A model generated the notes under the pieces. That model did not search any database. It saw nothing but the letters and a program-made list of their open reading frames with translations, and was not told the origin of the DNA. From positions 203,322,377 through 203,386,376 of the forward strand of contig OZ024740.1 of assembly GCA_964016885.1 (NCBI GenBank): a stretch of DNA of 64,000 nucleotides. Direction: 5' to 3'. Below are positions 9,589 through 21,700 of this stretch, piece by piece (position 1 is the first letter of the stretch; each line of letters starts with the position of its first letter). The position numbers and the translations under genes were made by a program. The stretch comes from Eledone cirrhosa. Its lineage: Eukaryota; Mollusca; Cephalopoda; Octopoda; Eledonidae.

Positions 9589-9875
9589 CATGGATGAGTT
9601 GAGAGAGAAACTGTGTATAAGAGGGATAAGTTGTAGTGTGCGGGAGAGAAGACTGTGATGCGCATGGAGGATGACCGCTGGGTAAAGAAGTGCCAAGAAA
9701 TCCCAGTAGAGGAAGACCACGAAAAACATGGGCAGAAGTGAGAGCAGACCTCAGATCGCTGAAGTTCACGGAGGAGATGACGAAGGACCGTGACAAGTGG
9801 AGAGATGTTGTGCTGAATAAGATCCGTTCCACCCTTGCAAGCAGGGAAAAGCGGACGTAAAATGATGATGATGAT
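9589..9875 (+). mobile_element. 3' end of RTE-like LINE, subfamily A
   Basis: Carries the C-terminal coding block (GAGGATGACCGCTGGGTAAA, CATGGGCAGAAGTGAGAGCA), the hairpin CCCTTGCAAGCAGGG, and the end GCGGACGTAAAATGATGATG. It is much closer to the 190-592 copy than the other relics are, so it is a comparatively recent 5'-truncated insertion. Confidence 0.85.
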
Positions 9876-10094
9876 ATGTACATGTATGTATATAATGTAT
9901 ATATATATATAATGTATATGTTCAGCAATTCCTGGAATGAGACATTCTTGATGATAAGATTATGCTGTTCGATAACTTCATGGAAGAGAAGTCCATTGCA
10001 ACTGGATGTACCATGAAATGCGAAACTCTTTGCAATTTGTGCAGCCATACCACTGCCGATGATGAGAATCAAGTGGACTGTCTTCAACAGCATT

Positions 10095-10345
10095 GCTTAT
10101 CATCATCATCATCATTGTTTAACGTCCATCTTCCACGCTAGCATGGGTTAGATGGTTTTGTTCCATTTGATGCGGGATTGGTCGGGAGACCGTGTCTCAC
10201 TCGTACAGAAGTGTCTCTGGCAGGTTTCTATGGCTGGGCTGCCCTTCCTAACACCAACCACTTTACAGTGTGGACTGAGGGCTTTTTGTTGTGTCACCGA
10301 CACAGTGTACAGAAATGCTTATTTTGGAATCAAAGGCAGTAACGC
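10095..10345 (-). mobile_element. 3' end of RTE-like LINE, subfamily B
   Basis: On the minus strand it ends CCCATGCTAGCGTGG, then GGACGTTAAACAATGATGAT. The 3' UTR motifs GGCTGCCCTTCCTAACACCA and ACTTTACAGTGTGGACTGA are present. 5'-truncated. Confidence 0.65.
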
Positions 10346-10402
10346 CATCATCTGGTGAACTGGTGTGTGGAGTGTAGCAAGCAAGTACAACTGCCTTTGG
10401 AT

Positions 10403-11089
10403 TTACCATAAATGTGGTAGAAACAATGTGTTTACTAATCTTCTTGACTGAAATAAGTAGAGGTAGCAGCTTTGTGTTGAAAGAAATGGAAGCCTAATAG
10501 ATGCAGTGAAGAGAGTTGTAGATACAAGATTGCATACAAATATTTCTGGGTCAGTCATAATACATGTTAGAGAGATGTAGTCATTCATGATTTCATTGAA
10601 CTCAGCTTGTGATGATGCAGTGCTTAGATTTCTACAGTTGAGTGTAGTCACTTTATAAGACTGGATAGGTCTAAAGAGGCCTTTCTTCAGTTGTTGATGA
10701 TTGGGGCTCAGACATTGTGAAGAATTCAGTTTAGGCTCATCATTGGCTGCAGGAACAGCATTGCTTCACTGCATGGATGGTCGATTGGTAAGCGCTTTAA
10801 CCTTGGTGCTCTAGTTGAACTTAATCATGTTTCCTCTAATAGTTAAATATATATGTGGCTCACCACACTTGCATACTTTACAGTCAGCCCCAAACAAGGC
10901 CCCCTTTACAGTAGGATATGGCTCTTCCCCATGCACAATGGTCACAATTGGGTGTGGAGAGGCTAAGAACTCGTCCTCAAACCTTGTTAGCCACACACCA
11001 CCCTGGCTTCGAAAGTACAGGTAAAACTGGCTGTAACTAACTCCATAAGAGATTTGCTTATCATTCATCTCATGTGAAATTCGTACCAC
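10403..11089 (-). other. Unrecognised open frames, probably LINE-derived
   Basis: Two minus-strand frames lie here. 10651-10403 reads TTLNCRNLSTASSQAEFNEI...; 11089-10811 reads SYGVSYSQFYLYFRSQGGVW... with a CKVCKCGEPH motif. I do not recognise a family. The setting, between LINE and Penelope-like fragments, suggests mobile-element origin. No start or splice signals persuade me of a host gene. Confidence 0.3.
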
Positions 11090-11189
11090 TCCCTACTGTT
11101 GGATTTTTTCCAACTAATGTACCAATGCTGGCTCCCAAAGTACAGGTAGAACTAAAATGTAGTCAACCCAGCTTACTCTTAAGAACTCT

Positions 11190-11720
11190 AGTAACATTAC
11201 AGTTGAAGGAACCAGGAAATACCTACATAGATTCTTTAAAAAATTATAATTTAAATATAACTATAGATAAGAATATCAATATTGTACACTTTCTTGATGT
11301 CACCCTGGAATTAGATATTGGTTTGTATAGACTTTACCATAAACCAAGTGTTTTCAAACCACTTGTGATCTCTTCTTCACCCACTTATTTCTGAGAGGGT
11401 CGTGGAGGCAGAGTCCCCAAACACTCCTGCCAGAAGCAACTATCTCCAACTGATCTTGTTGGATCCCCAAGCTCATGGATGTTATCCAACCATCTTGCTC
11501 TCTTGCCAGTTGGGTTTACCTGTAAAATCTGTCCAGCAATTCTTTCCTGAGACATTCTAACTACATGCCCACGGTCTATCATTAGTAATTTATCATTAGT
11601 AATTTATCTAGGAGTATTTTTCAATTGTCAGCTGATGATTATTATAATAAGGCATTAGCTAGATCAGGATATAAAGAAAAAATTATTTTTACCTCTACTA
11701 ATTATAAAGAGTTTATAAGT
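11190..11720 (+). pseudogene. Penelope-like RT C-terminal fragment, split by another repeat
   Basis: 11220-11375 encodes TYIDSLKNYNLNITIDK and VHFLDVTLELDIGLYRLYHK, matching the FLDVTLDL..G.Y.PYxKP block of Penelope-like RT. 11584-11700 resumes with a LSRSIFQLSADDYYNKALA reading, matching the later I..L..D...F..A...Y..AL block. The intervening 11385-11582 belongs to another element. Confidence 0.6.
11385..11582 (-). mobile_element. LINE C-terminal fragment inside the Penelope-like RT
   Basis: The minus-strand frame reads GHVVRMSQERIAGQILQVNP, then TGKRARWLDNIHELG. This resembles the GHV.RM..ERI / RW.D.I C-terminal block of LINE ORF2 proteins, though of a different family from subfamilies A and B here. 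Confidence 0.55.
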
Positions 11721-12029
11721 TTAAACTTAATAAAGTTATGATCTATATTATAAGAGCGCTGTCTGCCTGTCCATCACGCTCACTTTATATATAGAGGTGG
11801 AACACCAAGCGAGAGATATGTACATAGATAAAGAGTGAAAAGAGAACGCCATGTGTTTTCGAGGTGACAGAAAGAGATAGATAGACAGAAAGTTATGACA
11901 TCGCTCTCATCTATATAGAAAGAGATGTACATAGATAGAGAGAGAAAAGAAATGTCATTTATTTAAAGAGACAGAAAGTGTGTGTGACAGAAAGACGGAG
12001 AAGTCACCATCTAGTATCAATAATAATGT

Positions 12030-12190
12030 CAACAGTAATCATCATCATCATAATTTTAATTTAATGTCAATTTTTCCACGCTTACATGGGTTAGACGGGT
12101 CATCCATGCTTGGAGATAAGTTTGGCCATGTGTCGCTGTAAATTTGGCTGGGTATTTTACAGCTGGATGCACTTCCTAACACCAACCATG
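12030..12190 (-). mobile_element. 3' tail of RTE-like LINE, subfamily B
   Basis: ATCATCATCATA followed by TTTAATTTAATGTC and CCACGCTTACATGGGTTAGA: the usual tail and hairpin in reverse, then GGATGCACTTCCTAACACCA of the 3' UTR. Confidence 0.6.
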
Positions 12191-12935
12191 TTTACAGTGT
12201 GGAACTGGATGGCTCTGTTATGAGGAAGGACAGGCCAGTTGACCGCGCCAAACCAATCTCACAATGGAACCATGTTTTCAGAGCCCAACCCATCATACAG
12301 TGGAACCATAGTTTTGGAGCCCAGTACTGGATGGCACCGAATTGAGGAGACTAGACCCATCTCACAGTGTAGCAAGTTTTGGGGCCTGGTACTGAGTGGC
12401 ACTGTTATGAAGAGTGGTGGCCAGTTGGCTGCATGAAACCCATCACACAATGTTACCACAGTTTTGGGCCCAGTACTGGATGGGATCGCTATGAAGGGGG
12501 ACAAGTGCAGAACCACAGTTTAGGAGGAGGCTGGCGTTGGATGGTACCACTATGCAAAGGAACCAGCGATACCACTATGAGGAGGGACAGGCTAGTTGGC
12601 CACGCTGAACCGTTCTCACAGCAACACCTCAGTTTCAGAGCAGGGCACTCTCCACACGACGGACACTTCTCAACGCGAAACCAGACCCCAGCAGCCTGGG
12701 ACTGGATGGCATTGCTATGAAGAGGGACAGGCCAGTTAGCTGCACTGAATCCTACACACAGCAGACCCTCAGTTCAGGAATTGGATGTGCGTGGCTCCAC
12801 TACGAAGAGGGACAGGCCAGTTGGCCACGCCGAACCCATCTCACAGCAGCCTACCAGCGACGGACAGTTCTTTTGGGGGTCCCTGACAAACCCTTCCCAG
12901 TACTAAACCACCAGTTGGAGCCCAGTACCAATAAA
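12190..12935. repeat. Degenerate tandem repeat, about 110-130 bp period
   Basis: Recurring phrases are GAGGGACAGGCCAGTTGGC, CCCATCTCACAG, and GAGCCCAGTACTGGATGGCA with a following GCTATGAAG. They appear at least five times with substitutions and indels. The open frames across it (such as 12379-12720) are translations of the repeat, not a gene. It adjoins a LINE tail at 12030 and resembles an expanded LINE 3' UTR repeat. Confidence 0.65.
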
Positions 12936-12939
12936 TCCC

Positions 12940-13090
12940 AGTGGAAGGAAGCCACAATAGAGGAAGATATGGACAGAAGTGGTGAGAGCTGATCTCAAAT
13001 TACTGAGGCTCAGAGAGATGATGAGTGGAAGGATGCTGTGCTGAAAAAGATCCATTCAAACCCATGCAGACATGGAAAAGCAAATGTAAA
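12940..13090 (+). mobile_element. 3' relic of RTE-like LINE, subfamily A
   Basis: Contains AGCTGATCTCAAATTACTGA, GAGTGGAAGGATGCTGTGCT and ACCCATGCAGACATGG, which are the C-terminal end and hairpin of the LINE, ending AAATGTAAAATGATT. Diverged. Confidence 0.6.
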
Positions 13091-13497
13091 ATGATTTTCC
13101 ATCATATAATAATTATATTTTATAAACTTTGTTAAGTTACGTTCCAAACAGCAGCTTAATAATGCAAAAATTAGTCATATTACTAAATTTCACCAAATTC
13201 TTTTTCCGAAATTAATTGAAAATCATTTGCAATGTCTTTAATTAGAAATACAACAACGAAAGGATTAAGAGAGAAATGACAATGTTCCTAAACAGAAAGA
13301 AAAACTGAAGCAGTAATTCTGAAATTAGTGATTGTTTATTAATAATACAATGTTGTTTGTATAGAAAATATAGCTATATACACATTATAAAATACAAGAT
13401 TAAGTCTGCATTATCAAAGCAATAGGTCAATAATTTGAGTGGAAGAATTATAACTGAGCTTGATAAATTAATTGTAATTCTTGAATATTATTTATTG
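13091..13497. other. AT-rich stretch, nothing recognised
   Basis: No coding segment, tandem repeat or known repeat end stands out. Confidence 0.4.
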
Positions 13498-13685
13498 ACT
13501 TGGCAGTATCGGTAGAGGGTCGGACGCCATGCTTTGACGCATTGAGTTATGGCCGTTGCCATTTTGAGTTCAAATCCCGCCGAGGTTAACTTTGCCTTTC
13601 ATCCTTACGGGGTCGATAAAATAAAGTACCAGTAATGTACTGGGTAATTGCTGACCTTTTGCCAATAGTAGAAACAATTATTTAT
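13498..13685 (+). mobile_element. tRNA-derived SINE, near full length
   Basis: The tRNA-like head starts TTGGCAGTATCGGTAGAGGG and has the B-box-like GAGTTCAAATCC. The body continues TTTGCCTTTCATCCTTACGG and GGTCGATAAAATAAAGTACC to a GTAGAAACAATTATTT end. It resembles octopus tRNA-derived SINEs (OK/OR type); I do not assign a subfamily. Confidence 0.85.
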
Positions 13686-13871
13686 AAAACAGAAAATAGT
13701 AATTAAAAAACTGTGTTCATTACACAATGTATTTTTATGGAGAATGATTATATTCTTAAGAAAATATACATATAAATTACACACACATAAGTATTCAATA
13801 TAGAAATCATTAATTTATATAAATATATACATGAAATAAATATATGAATATACATTTATATATCAGATTGT

Positions 13872-13926
13872 GCCTGTCCCACCCTTGCAAGCAGGGAAAA
13901 GCGGACGTAAAATGATGATGATGATA
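13872..13926 (+). mobile_element. Extreme 3' fragment of LINE subfamily A
   Basis: Only about 55 bp: TGTCCCACCCTTGCAAGCAG through GCGGACGTAAAATGATGATG. A minimal 5'-truncated insertion, or remnant, carrying just the hairpin and tail. Confidence 0.75.
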
Positions 13927-14269
13927 CATGTATCAGGGGCAGTGGAAGCATTTCTGAAATGTGGGCGGGGGGGGGGGGGGGGCAAATTTGGTCAATTTAG
14001 TTGTAGTGATTAGTTTAGCTGTTATCAAATATCAACCAAGATATAAAAAACTATATATGCGATAAACATAACATGTACATAAATTGTACCGGATATACAA
14101 ATAGATGTGTGTTGGTAGTTTGGGGAGAAAAATATAATTATTGGGGGGAGGGCTAGTTAGTTAGAATGCATTGCAACATTAGTTCCTTTCAAGGTAAAAT
14201 AAAAAGTACACATATATTAATTACACACACAGTCACATACATAATAATTTATGTTAATGTTGTATATAT

Positions 14270-14610
14270 CATCATCATCATCATCATCATCATCAACGTT
14301 TAACGTCCGTGTTCCACGCTTGCATGGGTTTGGACGAGGGTTTTCCCACTTGAGGCAAGAGTGATTGTCTTGCTCGCATAGGACTGTCTGGCGGGTTTTC
14401 TACAGCTGGATGCCCTTCCTAACACCAACCACATTTACAGTGTGGGGCTGGGAGGTTTTTACCGTGTTGCCTACACGGCCACATTACAGCGTGGACTGTC
14501 TGGCAGGTTTTCTACAGCTAGATGCCCTTCCTAACACCAACCACATTTACAGTGTGAGGCTGGGAGGTTTTTACCGTGTTGCCTACACGGCCACATTACA
14601 GCGTGGACTG
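14270..14610 (-). mobile_element. 3' end of RTE-like LINE, subfamily B, with two 3' UTR repeats
   Basis: Starts with (ATC)8 and the hairpin CCACGCTTGCATGGG. It then has two copies of a 119-bp unit containing CTACAGCTGGATGCCCTTCC and TTTTTACCGTGTTGCCTACA (about 14375-14490 and 14494-14610). A (TA)n tract follows. Confidence 0.75.
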
Positions 14611-14613
14611 TGT

Positions 14614-14650
<37 letters not shown>

Positions 14651-15498
14651 TGAAATACACACATAGATACATAGATTTTATGAAATTCACTCAGTTTATA
14701 CACACATACAGAACCAAGAACAGAAAACAATCCACCTCATATTATATCTCAAGTTCACTCAGCTATAGAATTGTGTTGCAACATCACTGGTGACAAGCTG
14801 TATCGGCCATTGCCTTTCGCTTAGACAACATTGTTGGTGTGGAAAGGGGAAACTGGTATACACGGGCAATTGCTGGTCTCCCACAAAAAACCCCTGCCCG
14901 GGCTGGTGCCTCAGAGGGGAACTTTCTGTATTCGTGATTATATTCTATACATATATATATCATATGCTCACTTATAGCCAGACTGCCAACATCAAGTTCC
15001 ACACTATGGCAAGTATATATGATGTAATAAACTGAAGATATATATATGTAATACAATCTCGCTTCTTTTTTATAATACATACATATATGTGTGTGTGTGT
15101 GTTTATTATATCACACCTATCCTGTACCTATCTGATACATTGTCATCAAACAGGTGTTTTAATATAAATAATGATTACCTGAACCTTTATTTACATTTAA
15201 AAGCTTGTCTGATGACAACATATTGGAAAACTGTTACATAATGACTTTTTGATGCCTTTAAAATGTACATAATAGGTGTGATGTAATAAATCAAAGTTGA
15301 TTATTGATACGATCTCTCTTCCTTTTTTTAACATTGATACCCTATCTAATATTCCATGCTGGCATGGAAAAATGGACATTATACAGAGATGATAATGATG
15401 ATGTTAAAGAACTCACAATGTGGAGTACTTACATCTGATTACCCAATACTTGGTTGATTGCTTGGAACAACCAAGATAGATTATTGAAATATATATAC
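14611..15498. other. AT-rich flank with simple repeats, no gene seen
   Basis: Has (TA)n at 14618-14646 and (TG)n near 15090. At 15352-15410 is a short plus-strand LINE tail remnant (CCATGCTGGCATGG, GGACATT, GATGATAATGATGATG). Nothing else is supportable. Confidence 0.45.
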
Positions 15499-15528
15499 AG
15501 AATAAAAGAGAAAACACAGGTAAGCATT
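15499..15528 (+). repeat. Left member of an inverted repeat flanking the minisatellite
   Basis: AGAATAAAAGAGAAAACACA followed by GGTAAGCATT. Its reverse complement, with one base change and one inserted base, lies at 38929-38960, beyond the other end of the array. It contains CAGGTAAG, a donor-like string. Confidence 0.6.
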
Positions 15529-15717
15529 AAAAAAATAGATTTTATCCAGGTATTTACGACCGTTTCATTGGTAAGTGAAACCTTATATTGCTATACTGCA
15601 AGTAGCAGCTACTCAATAGTAATTGTTGTTCACGTCCACATTTTCAAAATAATGAATACGTTACTCGTAAAAGGTTCTTAATATATAAAAAAACATTTTT
15701 TTGGAATTGTATTTACT

Positions 15718-18700
15718 AGTATAGAGAGGAAGGGGGAGAAGAATTAGGAAGTCGAGTGACAAACAGAGTAGTATAGAGAGGAAGGGGGAGAAGAATTAGG
15801 AAGTCGAGTGACAGAGTAGTATAGAGAGGAAGGGGGAGAAGAATTAGGAAGTCGAGTGACAAACATAGTATAGAGAGGAAGGGGGAGAAGAATTAGGAAG
15901 TCGAGTGACAAACAGAGTAGTATAGAGAGGAAGGGGGAGAAGAATTAGGAAGTCGAGTGACAAACAGAGTAGTATAGAGGGGGAGGAGGAGAAGAATTAG
16001 GAAGTCGAGTGACAAACAGAGTAGTATAGAGAGGAAGGGGGAGAAGAATTAGGAAGTCGAGTGACAAACAGAGTAGTATAGAGGGGGAGGAGGAGAAGAA
16101 TTAGGAAGTCGAGTGACAAACAGAGTAGTATAGAGGGGGAGGGGGAGAAGAATTAGGAAGTCGAGTGACAAACAGAGTAGTATAGAGGGGGAGGAGGAGA
16201 AGAATTAGGAAGTCGAGTGACAAACAGAGTAGTATAGAGGGGGAGGGGGAGAAGAATTAGGAAGTCGAGTGACAAACAGAGTAGTATAGAGGGGGAGGAG
16301 GAGAAGAATTAGGAAGTCGAGTGACAAACATAGTATAGAGAGGAAGGGGGAGAAGGATTAGGAAGTCGAGTGACAGAGTAGTATAGAGAGGAAGGGGGAG
16401 AAGAATTAGGAAGTCGAGTGACAAACATAGTATAGAGAGGAAGGGGGAGAAGAATTAGGAAGTCGAGTGACAAACAGAGTAGTATAGAGAGGAAGGGGGA
16501 GAAGAATTAGGAAGTCGAGTGACAAACAGAGTAGTATAGAGAGGAAGGGGGAGAAGAATTAGGAAGTCGAGTGACAAACAGAGTAGTATAGAGAGGAAGG
16601 GGGAGAAGAATTAGGAAGTCGAGTGACAAACAGAGTAGTATAGAGGGGGAGGAGGAGAAGAATTAGGAAGTCGAGTGACAAACATAGTATAGAGAGGAAG
16701 GGGGAGAAGAATTAGGAAGTCGAGTGACAAACAGAGTAGTATAGAGAGGAAGGGGGAGAAGAATTAGGAAGTCGAGTGACAAACAGAGTAGTATAGAGGG
16801 GGAGGAGGAGAAGAATTAGGAAGTCGAGTGACAAACAGAGTAGTATAGAGAGGAAGGGGGAGAAGAATTAGGAAGTCGAGTGACAAACAGAGTAGTATAG
16901 AGGGGGAGGAGGAGAAGAATTAGGAAGTCGAGTGACAAACAGAGTAGTATAGAGGGGGAGGGGGAGAAGGATTAGGAAGTCGAGTGACAAACAGAGTAGT
17001 ATAGAGAGGAAGGGGGAGGAGAATTAGGAAGTCGAGTGACAAACAGAGTAGTATAGAGGGGGAGGGGGAGAAGAATTAGGAAGTCGAGTGACAAACAGAG
17101 TAGTATAGAGGGGGAGGAGGAGAATTAGGAAGTCGAGTGACAAACAGAGTAGTATAGAGAGGAAGGGGGAGAAGGATTAGGAAGTCGAGTGACAAACAGA
17201 GTAGTATAGAGGGGGAGGGGGAGAAGAATTAGGAAGTCGAGTGACAAACAGAGTAGTATAGAGGGGGAGGAGGAGAATTAGGAAGTCGAGTGACAAACAG
17301 AGTAGTATAGAGGGGGAGGAGGAGGAGAATTAGGAAGTCGAGTGACAAACAGAGTAGTATAGAGAGGAAGGGGGAGAATTAGGAAGTCGAGTGACAAACA
17401 GAGTAGTATAGAGGGGGAGGAGGAGGAGAATTAGGAAGTCGAGTGACAAACAGAGTAGTATAGAGGGGGAGGAGGAGGAGAATTAGGAAGTCGAGTGACA
17501 AACAGAGTAGTATAGAGGGGGAGGAGGAGAATTAGGAAGTCGAGTGACAAACAGAGTAGTATAGAGGGGGAGGAGGAGGAGAATTAGGAAGTCGAGTGAC
17601 AAACAGAGTAGTATAGAGGGGGAGGGGGAGAATTAGGAAGTCGAGTGACAAACAGAGTAGTATAGAGAGGAAGGGGGAGAAGGATTAGGAAGTCGAGTGA
17701 CAAACAGAGTAGTATAGAGGGGGAGGAGGAGAATTAGGAAGTCGAGTGACAAACAGAGTAGTATAGAGAGGAAGGGGGAGAAGGATTAGGAAGTCGAGTG
17801 ACAAACAGAGTAGTATAGAGGGGGAGGAGGAGAATTAGGAAGTCGAGTGACAAACAGAGTAGTATAGAGAGGAAGGGGGAGAATTAGGAAGTCGAGTGAC
17901 AAACAGAGTAGTATAGAGGGGGAGGAGGAGGAGAATTAGGAAGTCGAGTGACAAACAGAGTAGTATAGAGGGGGAGGAGGAGAATTAGGAAGTCGAGTGA
18001 CAAACAGAGTAGTATAGAGGGGAAGGAGGAGGAGAATTAGGAAGTCGAGTGACAAACAGAGTAGTATAGAGGGGGAGGGGGAGAATTAGGAAGTCGGGTG
18101 ACAAACAGAGTAGTATAGAGGGGGAGGGGGAGAATTAGGAAGTCGGGTGACAAACAGAGTAGTATAGAGGGGGAGGAGGAGAATTAGGAAGTCGGGTGAC
18201 AAACAGAGTAGTATAGAGGGGGAGGAGGAGGAGAATTAGGAAGTCGGGTGACAAACAGAGTAGTATAGAGGGGGAGGGGGAGAATTAGGAAGTCGGGTGA
18301 CAAACAGAGTAGTATAGAGGGGGAGGAGGAGAATTAGGAAGTCGAGTGACAAACAGAGTAGTATAGAGGGGGAGGGGGAGGAGAATTAGGAAGTCGAGTG
18401 ACAAACAGAGTAGTATAGAGGGGGAGGGGGAGAATTAGGAAGTCGGGTGACAAACAGAGTAGTATAGAGGGGGAGGAGGAGAATTAGGAAGTCGAGTGAC
18501 AAACAGAGTAGTATAGAGGGGGAGGAGGAGGAGAATTAGGAAGTCGAGTGACAAACAGAGTAGTATAGAGGGGGAGGAGGAGGAGAATTAGGAAGTCGAG
18601 TGACAAACAGAGTAGTATAGAGGGGGAGGGGGAGAATTAGGAAGTCGGGTGACAAACAGAGTAGTATAGAGGGGGAGGGGGAGAATTAGGAAGTCGGGTG

Positions 18701-21700
18701 ACAAACAGAGTAGTATAGAGGGGGAGGAGGAGAATTAGGAAGTCGAGTGACAAACAGAGTAGTATAGAGGGGGAGGGGGAGAATTAGGAAGTCGGGTGAC
18801 AAACAGAGTAGTATAGAGGGGGAGGGGGAGAATTAGGAAGTCGGGTGACAAACAGAGTAGTATAGAGGGGGAGGGGGAGAATTAGGAAGTCGAGTGACAA
18901 ACAGAGTAGTATAGAGGGGGAGGGGGAGAATTAGGAAGTCGGGTGACAAACAGAGTAGTATAGAGGGGGAGGGGGAGAATTAGGAAGTCGGGTGACAAAC
19001 AGAGTAGTATAGAGGGGGAGGGGGAGAATTAGGAAGTCGAGTGACAAACAGAGTAGTATAGAGGGGGAGGGGGAGAATTAGGAAGTCGGGTGACAAACAG
19101 AGTAGTATAGAGGAGGAGGAGGAGGAGAATTAGGAAGTCGAGTGACAAACAGAGTAGTATAGAGAGGGAGGAGGAGGAGAATTAGGAAGTCGAGTGACAA
19201 ACAGAGTAGTATAGAGGGGGAGGAGGAGAATTAGGAAGTCGAGTGACAAACAGAGTAGTATAGAGGAGGAGGAGGAGAATTAGGAAGTCGAGTGACAAAC
19301 AGAGTAGTATAGAGAGGGAGGAGGAGGAGAATTAGGAAGTCGAGTGACAAACAGAGTAGTATAGAGGGGGAGGGGGAGAATTAGGAAGTCGGGTGACAAA
19401 CAGAGTAGTATAGAGGGGGAGGAGGAGAATTAGGAAGTCGAGTGACAAACAGAGTAGTATAGAGGAGGAGGAGGAGGAGAATTAGGAAGTCGAGTGACAA
19501 ACAGAGTAGTATAGAGAGGGAGGAGGAGGAGAATTAGGAAGTCGAGTGACAAACAGAGTAGTATAGAGGGGGAGGAGGAGAATTAGGAAGTCGAGTGACA
19601 AACAGAGTAGTATAGAGGAGGAGGAGGAGAATTAGGAAGTCGAGTGACAAACAGAGTAGTATAGAGGAGGAGGAGGAGAATTAGGAAGTCGAGTGACAAA
19701 CAGAGTAGTATAGAGGAGGAGGAGGAGGAGAATTAGGAAGTCGAGTGACAAACAGAGTAGTATAGAGGGGGAGGGGGAGAATTAGGAAGTCGAGTGACAA
19801 ACAGAGTAGTATAGAGGGGGAGGAGGAGGAGAATTAGGAAGTCGAGTGACAAACAGAGTAGTATAGAGGGGGAGGGGGGAGAATTAGGAAGTCGAGTGAC
19901 AAACAGAGTAGTATAGAGGGGGAGGAGGAGGAGAATTAGGAAGTCGAGTGACAAACAGAGTAGTATAGAGGAGGAGGAGGAGGAGAATTAGGAAGTCGAG
20001 TGACAAACAGAGTAGTATAGAGGGGGAGGAGGAGGAGAATTAGGAAGTCGAGTGACAAACAGAGTAGTATAGAGGGGGAGGAGGAGAATTAGGAAGTCGA
20101 GTGACAAACAGAGTAGTATAGAGGGGAGGAGGAGGAGAATTAGGAAGTCGAGTGACAAACAGAGTAGTATAGAGGAGGAGGAGGAGGAGAATTAGGAAGT
20201 CGAGTGACAAACAGAGTAGTATAGAGGAGGAGGAGGAGGAGAATTAGGAAGTCGAGTGACAAACAGAGTAGTATAGAGGGGGAGGAGGAGGAGAATTAGG
20301 AAGTCGAGTGACAAACAGAGTAGTATAGAGGGGGAGGAGGAGAATTAGGAAGTCGAGTGACAAACAGAGTAGTATAGAGGGGGAGGAGGAGAATTAGGAA
20401 GTCGAGTGACAAACAGAGTAGTATAGAGGGGGAGGAGGAGGAGAATTAGGAAGTCGAGTGACAAACAGAGTAGTATAGAGGAGGAGGAGGAGGAGAATTA
20501 GGAAGTCGAGTGACAAACAGAGTAGTATAGAGGAGGAGGAGGAGGAGAATTAGGAAGTCGAGTGACAAACAGAGTAGTATAGAGGGGGAGGAGGAGAATT
20601 AGGAAGTCGAGTGACAAACAGAGTAGTATAGAGGGGGAGGAGGAGAATTAGGAAGTCGAGTGACAAACAGAGTAGTATAGAGGGGGAGGAGGAGGAGAAT
20701 TAGGAAGTCGAGTGACAAACAGAGTAGTATAGAGGGGGAGGAGGAGAATTAGGAAGTCGAGTGACAAACAGAGTAGTATAGAGGGGGAGGAGGAGAATTA
20801 GGAAGTCGAGTGACAAACAGAGTAGTATAGAGGGGAGGAGGAGGAGAATTAGGAAGTCGAGTGACAAACAGAGTAGTATAGAGGGGGAGGAGGAGAAGAA
20901 TTAGGAAGTCGAGTGACAAACAGAGTAGTATAGAGGGGGAGGAGGAGAATTAGGAAGTCGAGTGACAAACAGAGTAGTATAGAGGGGGAGGAGGAGAAGA
21001 ATTAGGAAGTCGAGTGACAAACAGAGTAGTATAGAGGGGGAGGAGGAGAAGAATTAGGAAGTCGAGTGACAAACAGAGTAGTATAGAGGGGGAGGAGGAG
21101 AGAATTAGGAAGTCGAGTGACAAACAGAGTAGTATAGAGGGGGGGAGGAGGAGAATTAGGAAGTCGAGTGACAAACAGAGTAGTATAGAGGGGGGAGGAG
21201 GAGAATTAGGAAGTCGAGTGACAAACAGAGTAGTATAGAGGGGGAGGAGGAGAATTAGGAAGTCGAGTGACAAACAGAGTAGTATAGAGGGGGAGGGGGA
21301 GAATTAGGAAGTCGAGTGACAAACAGAGTAGTATAGAGGGGGAGGAGGAGGAGAATTAGGAAGTCGAGTGACAAACAGAGTAGTATAGAGGGGGAGGAGG
21401 AGAATTAGGAAGTCGGGTGACAAACAGAGTAGTATAGAGGGGGAGGAGGAGAATTAGGAAGTCGAGTGACAAACAGAGTAGTATAGAGGGGGAGGAGGAG
21501 AATTAGGAAGTCGGGTGACAAACAGAGTAGTATAGAGGGGGAGGGGGAGAATTAGGAAGTCGAGTGACAAACAGAGTAGTATAGAGGGGGAGGAGGAGAA
21601 TTAGGAAGTCGAGTGACAAACAGAGTAGTATAGAGGGGGAGGAGGAGAATTAGGAAGTCGAGTGACAAACAGAGTAGTATAGAGGGGGAGGGGGAGAATT

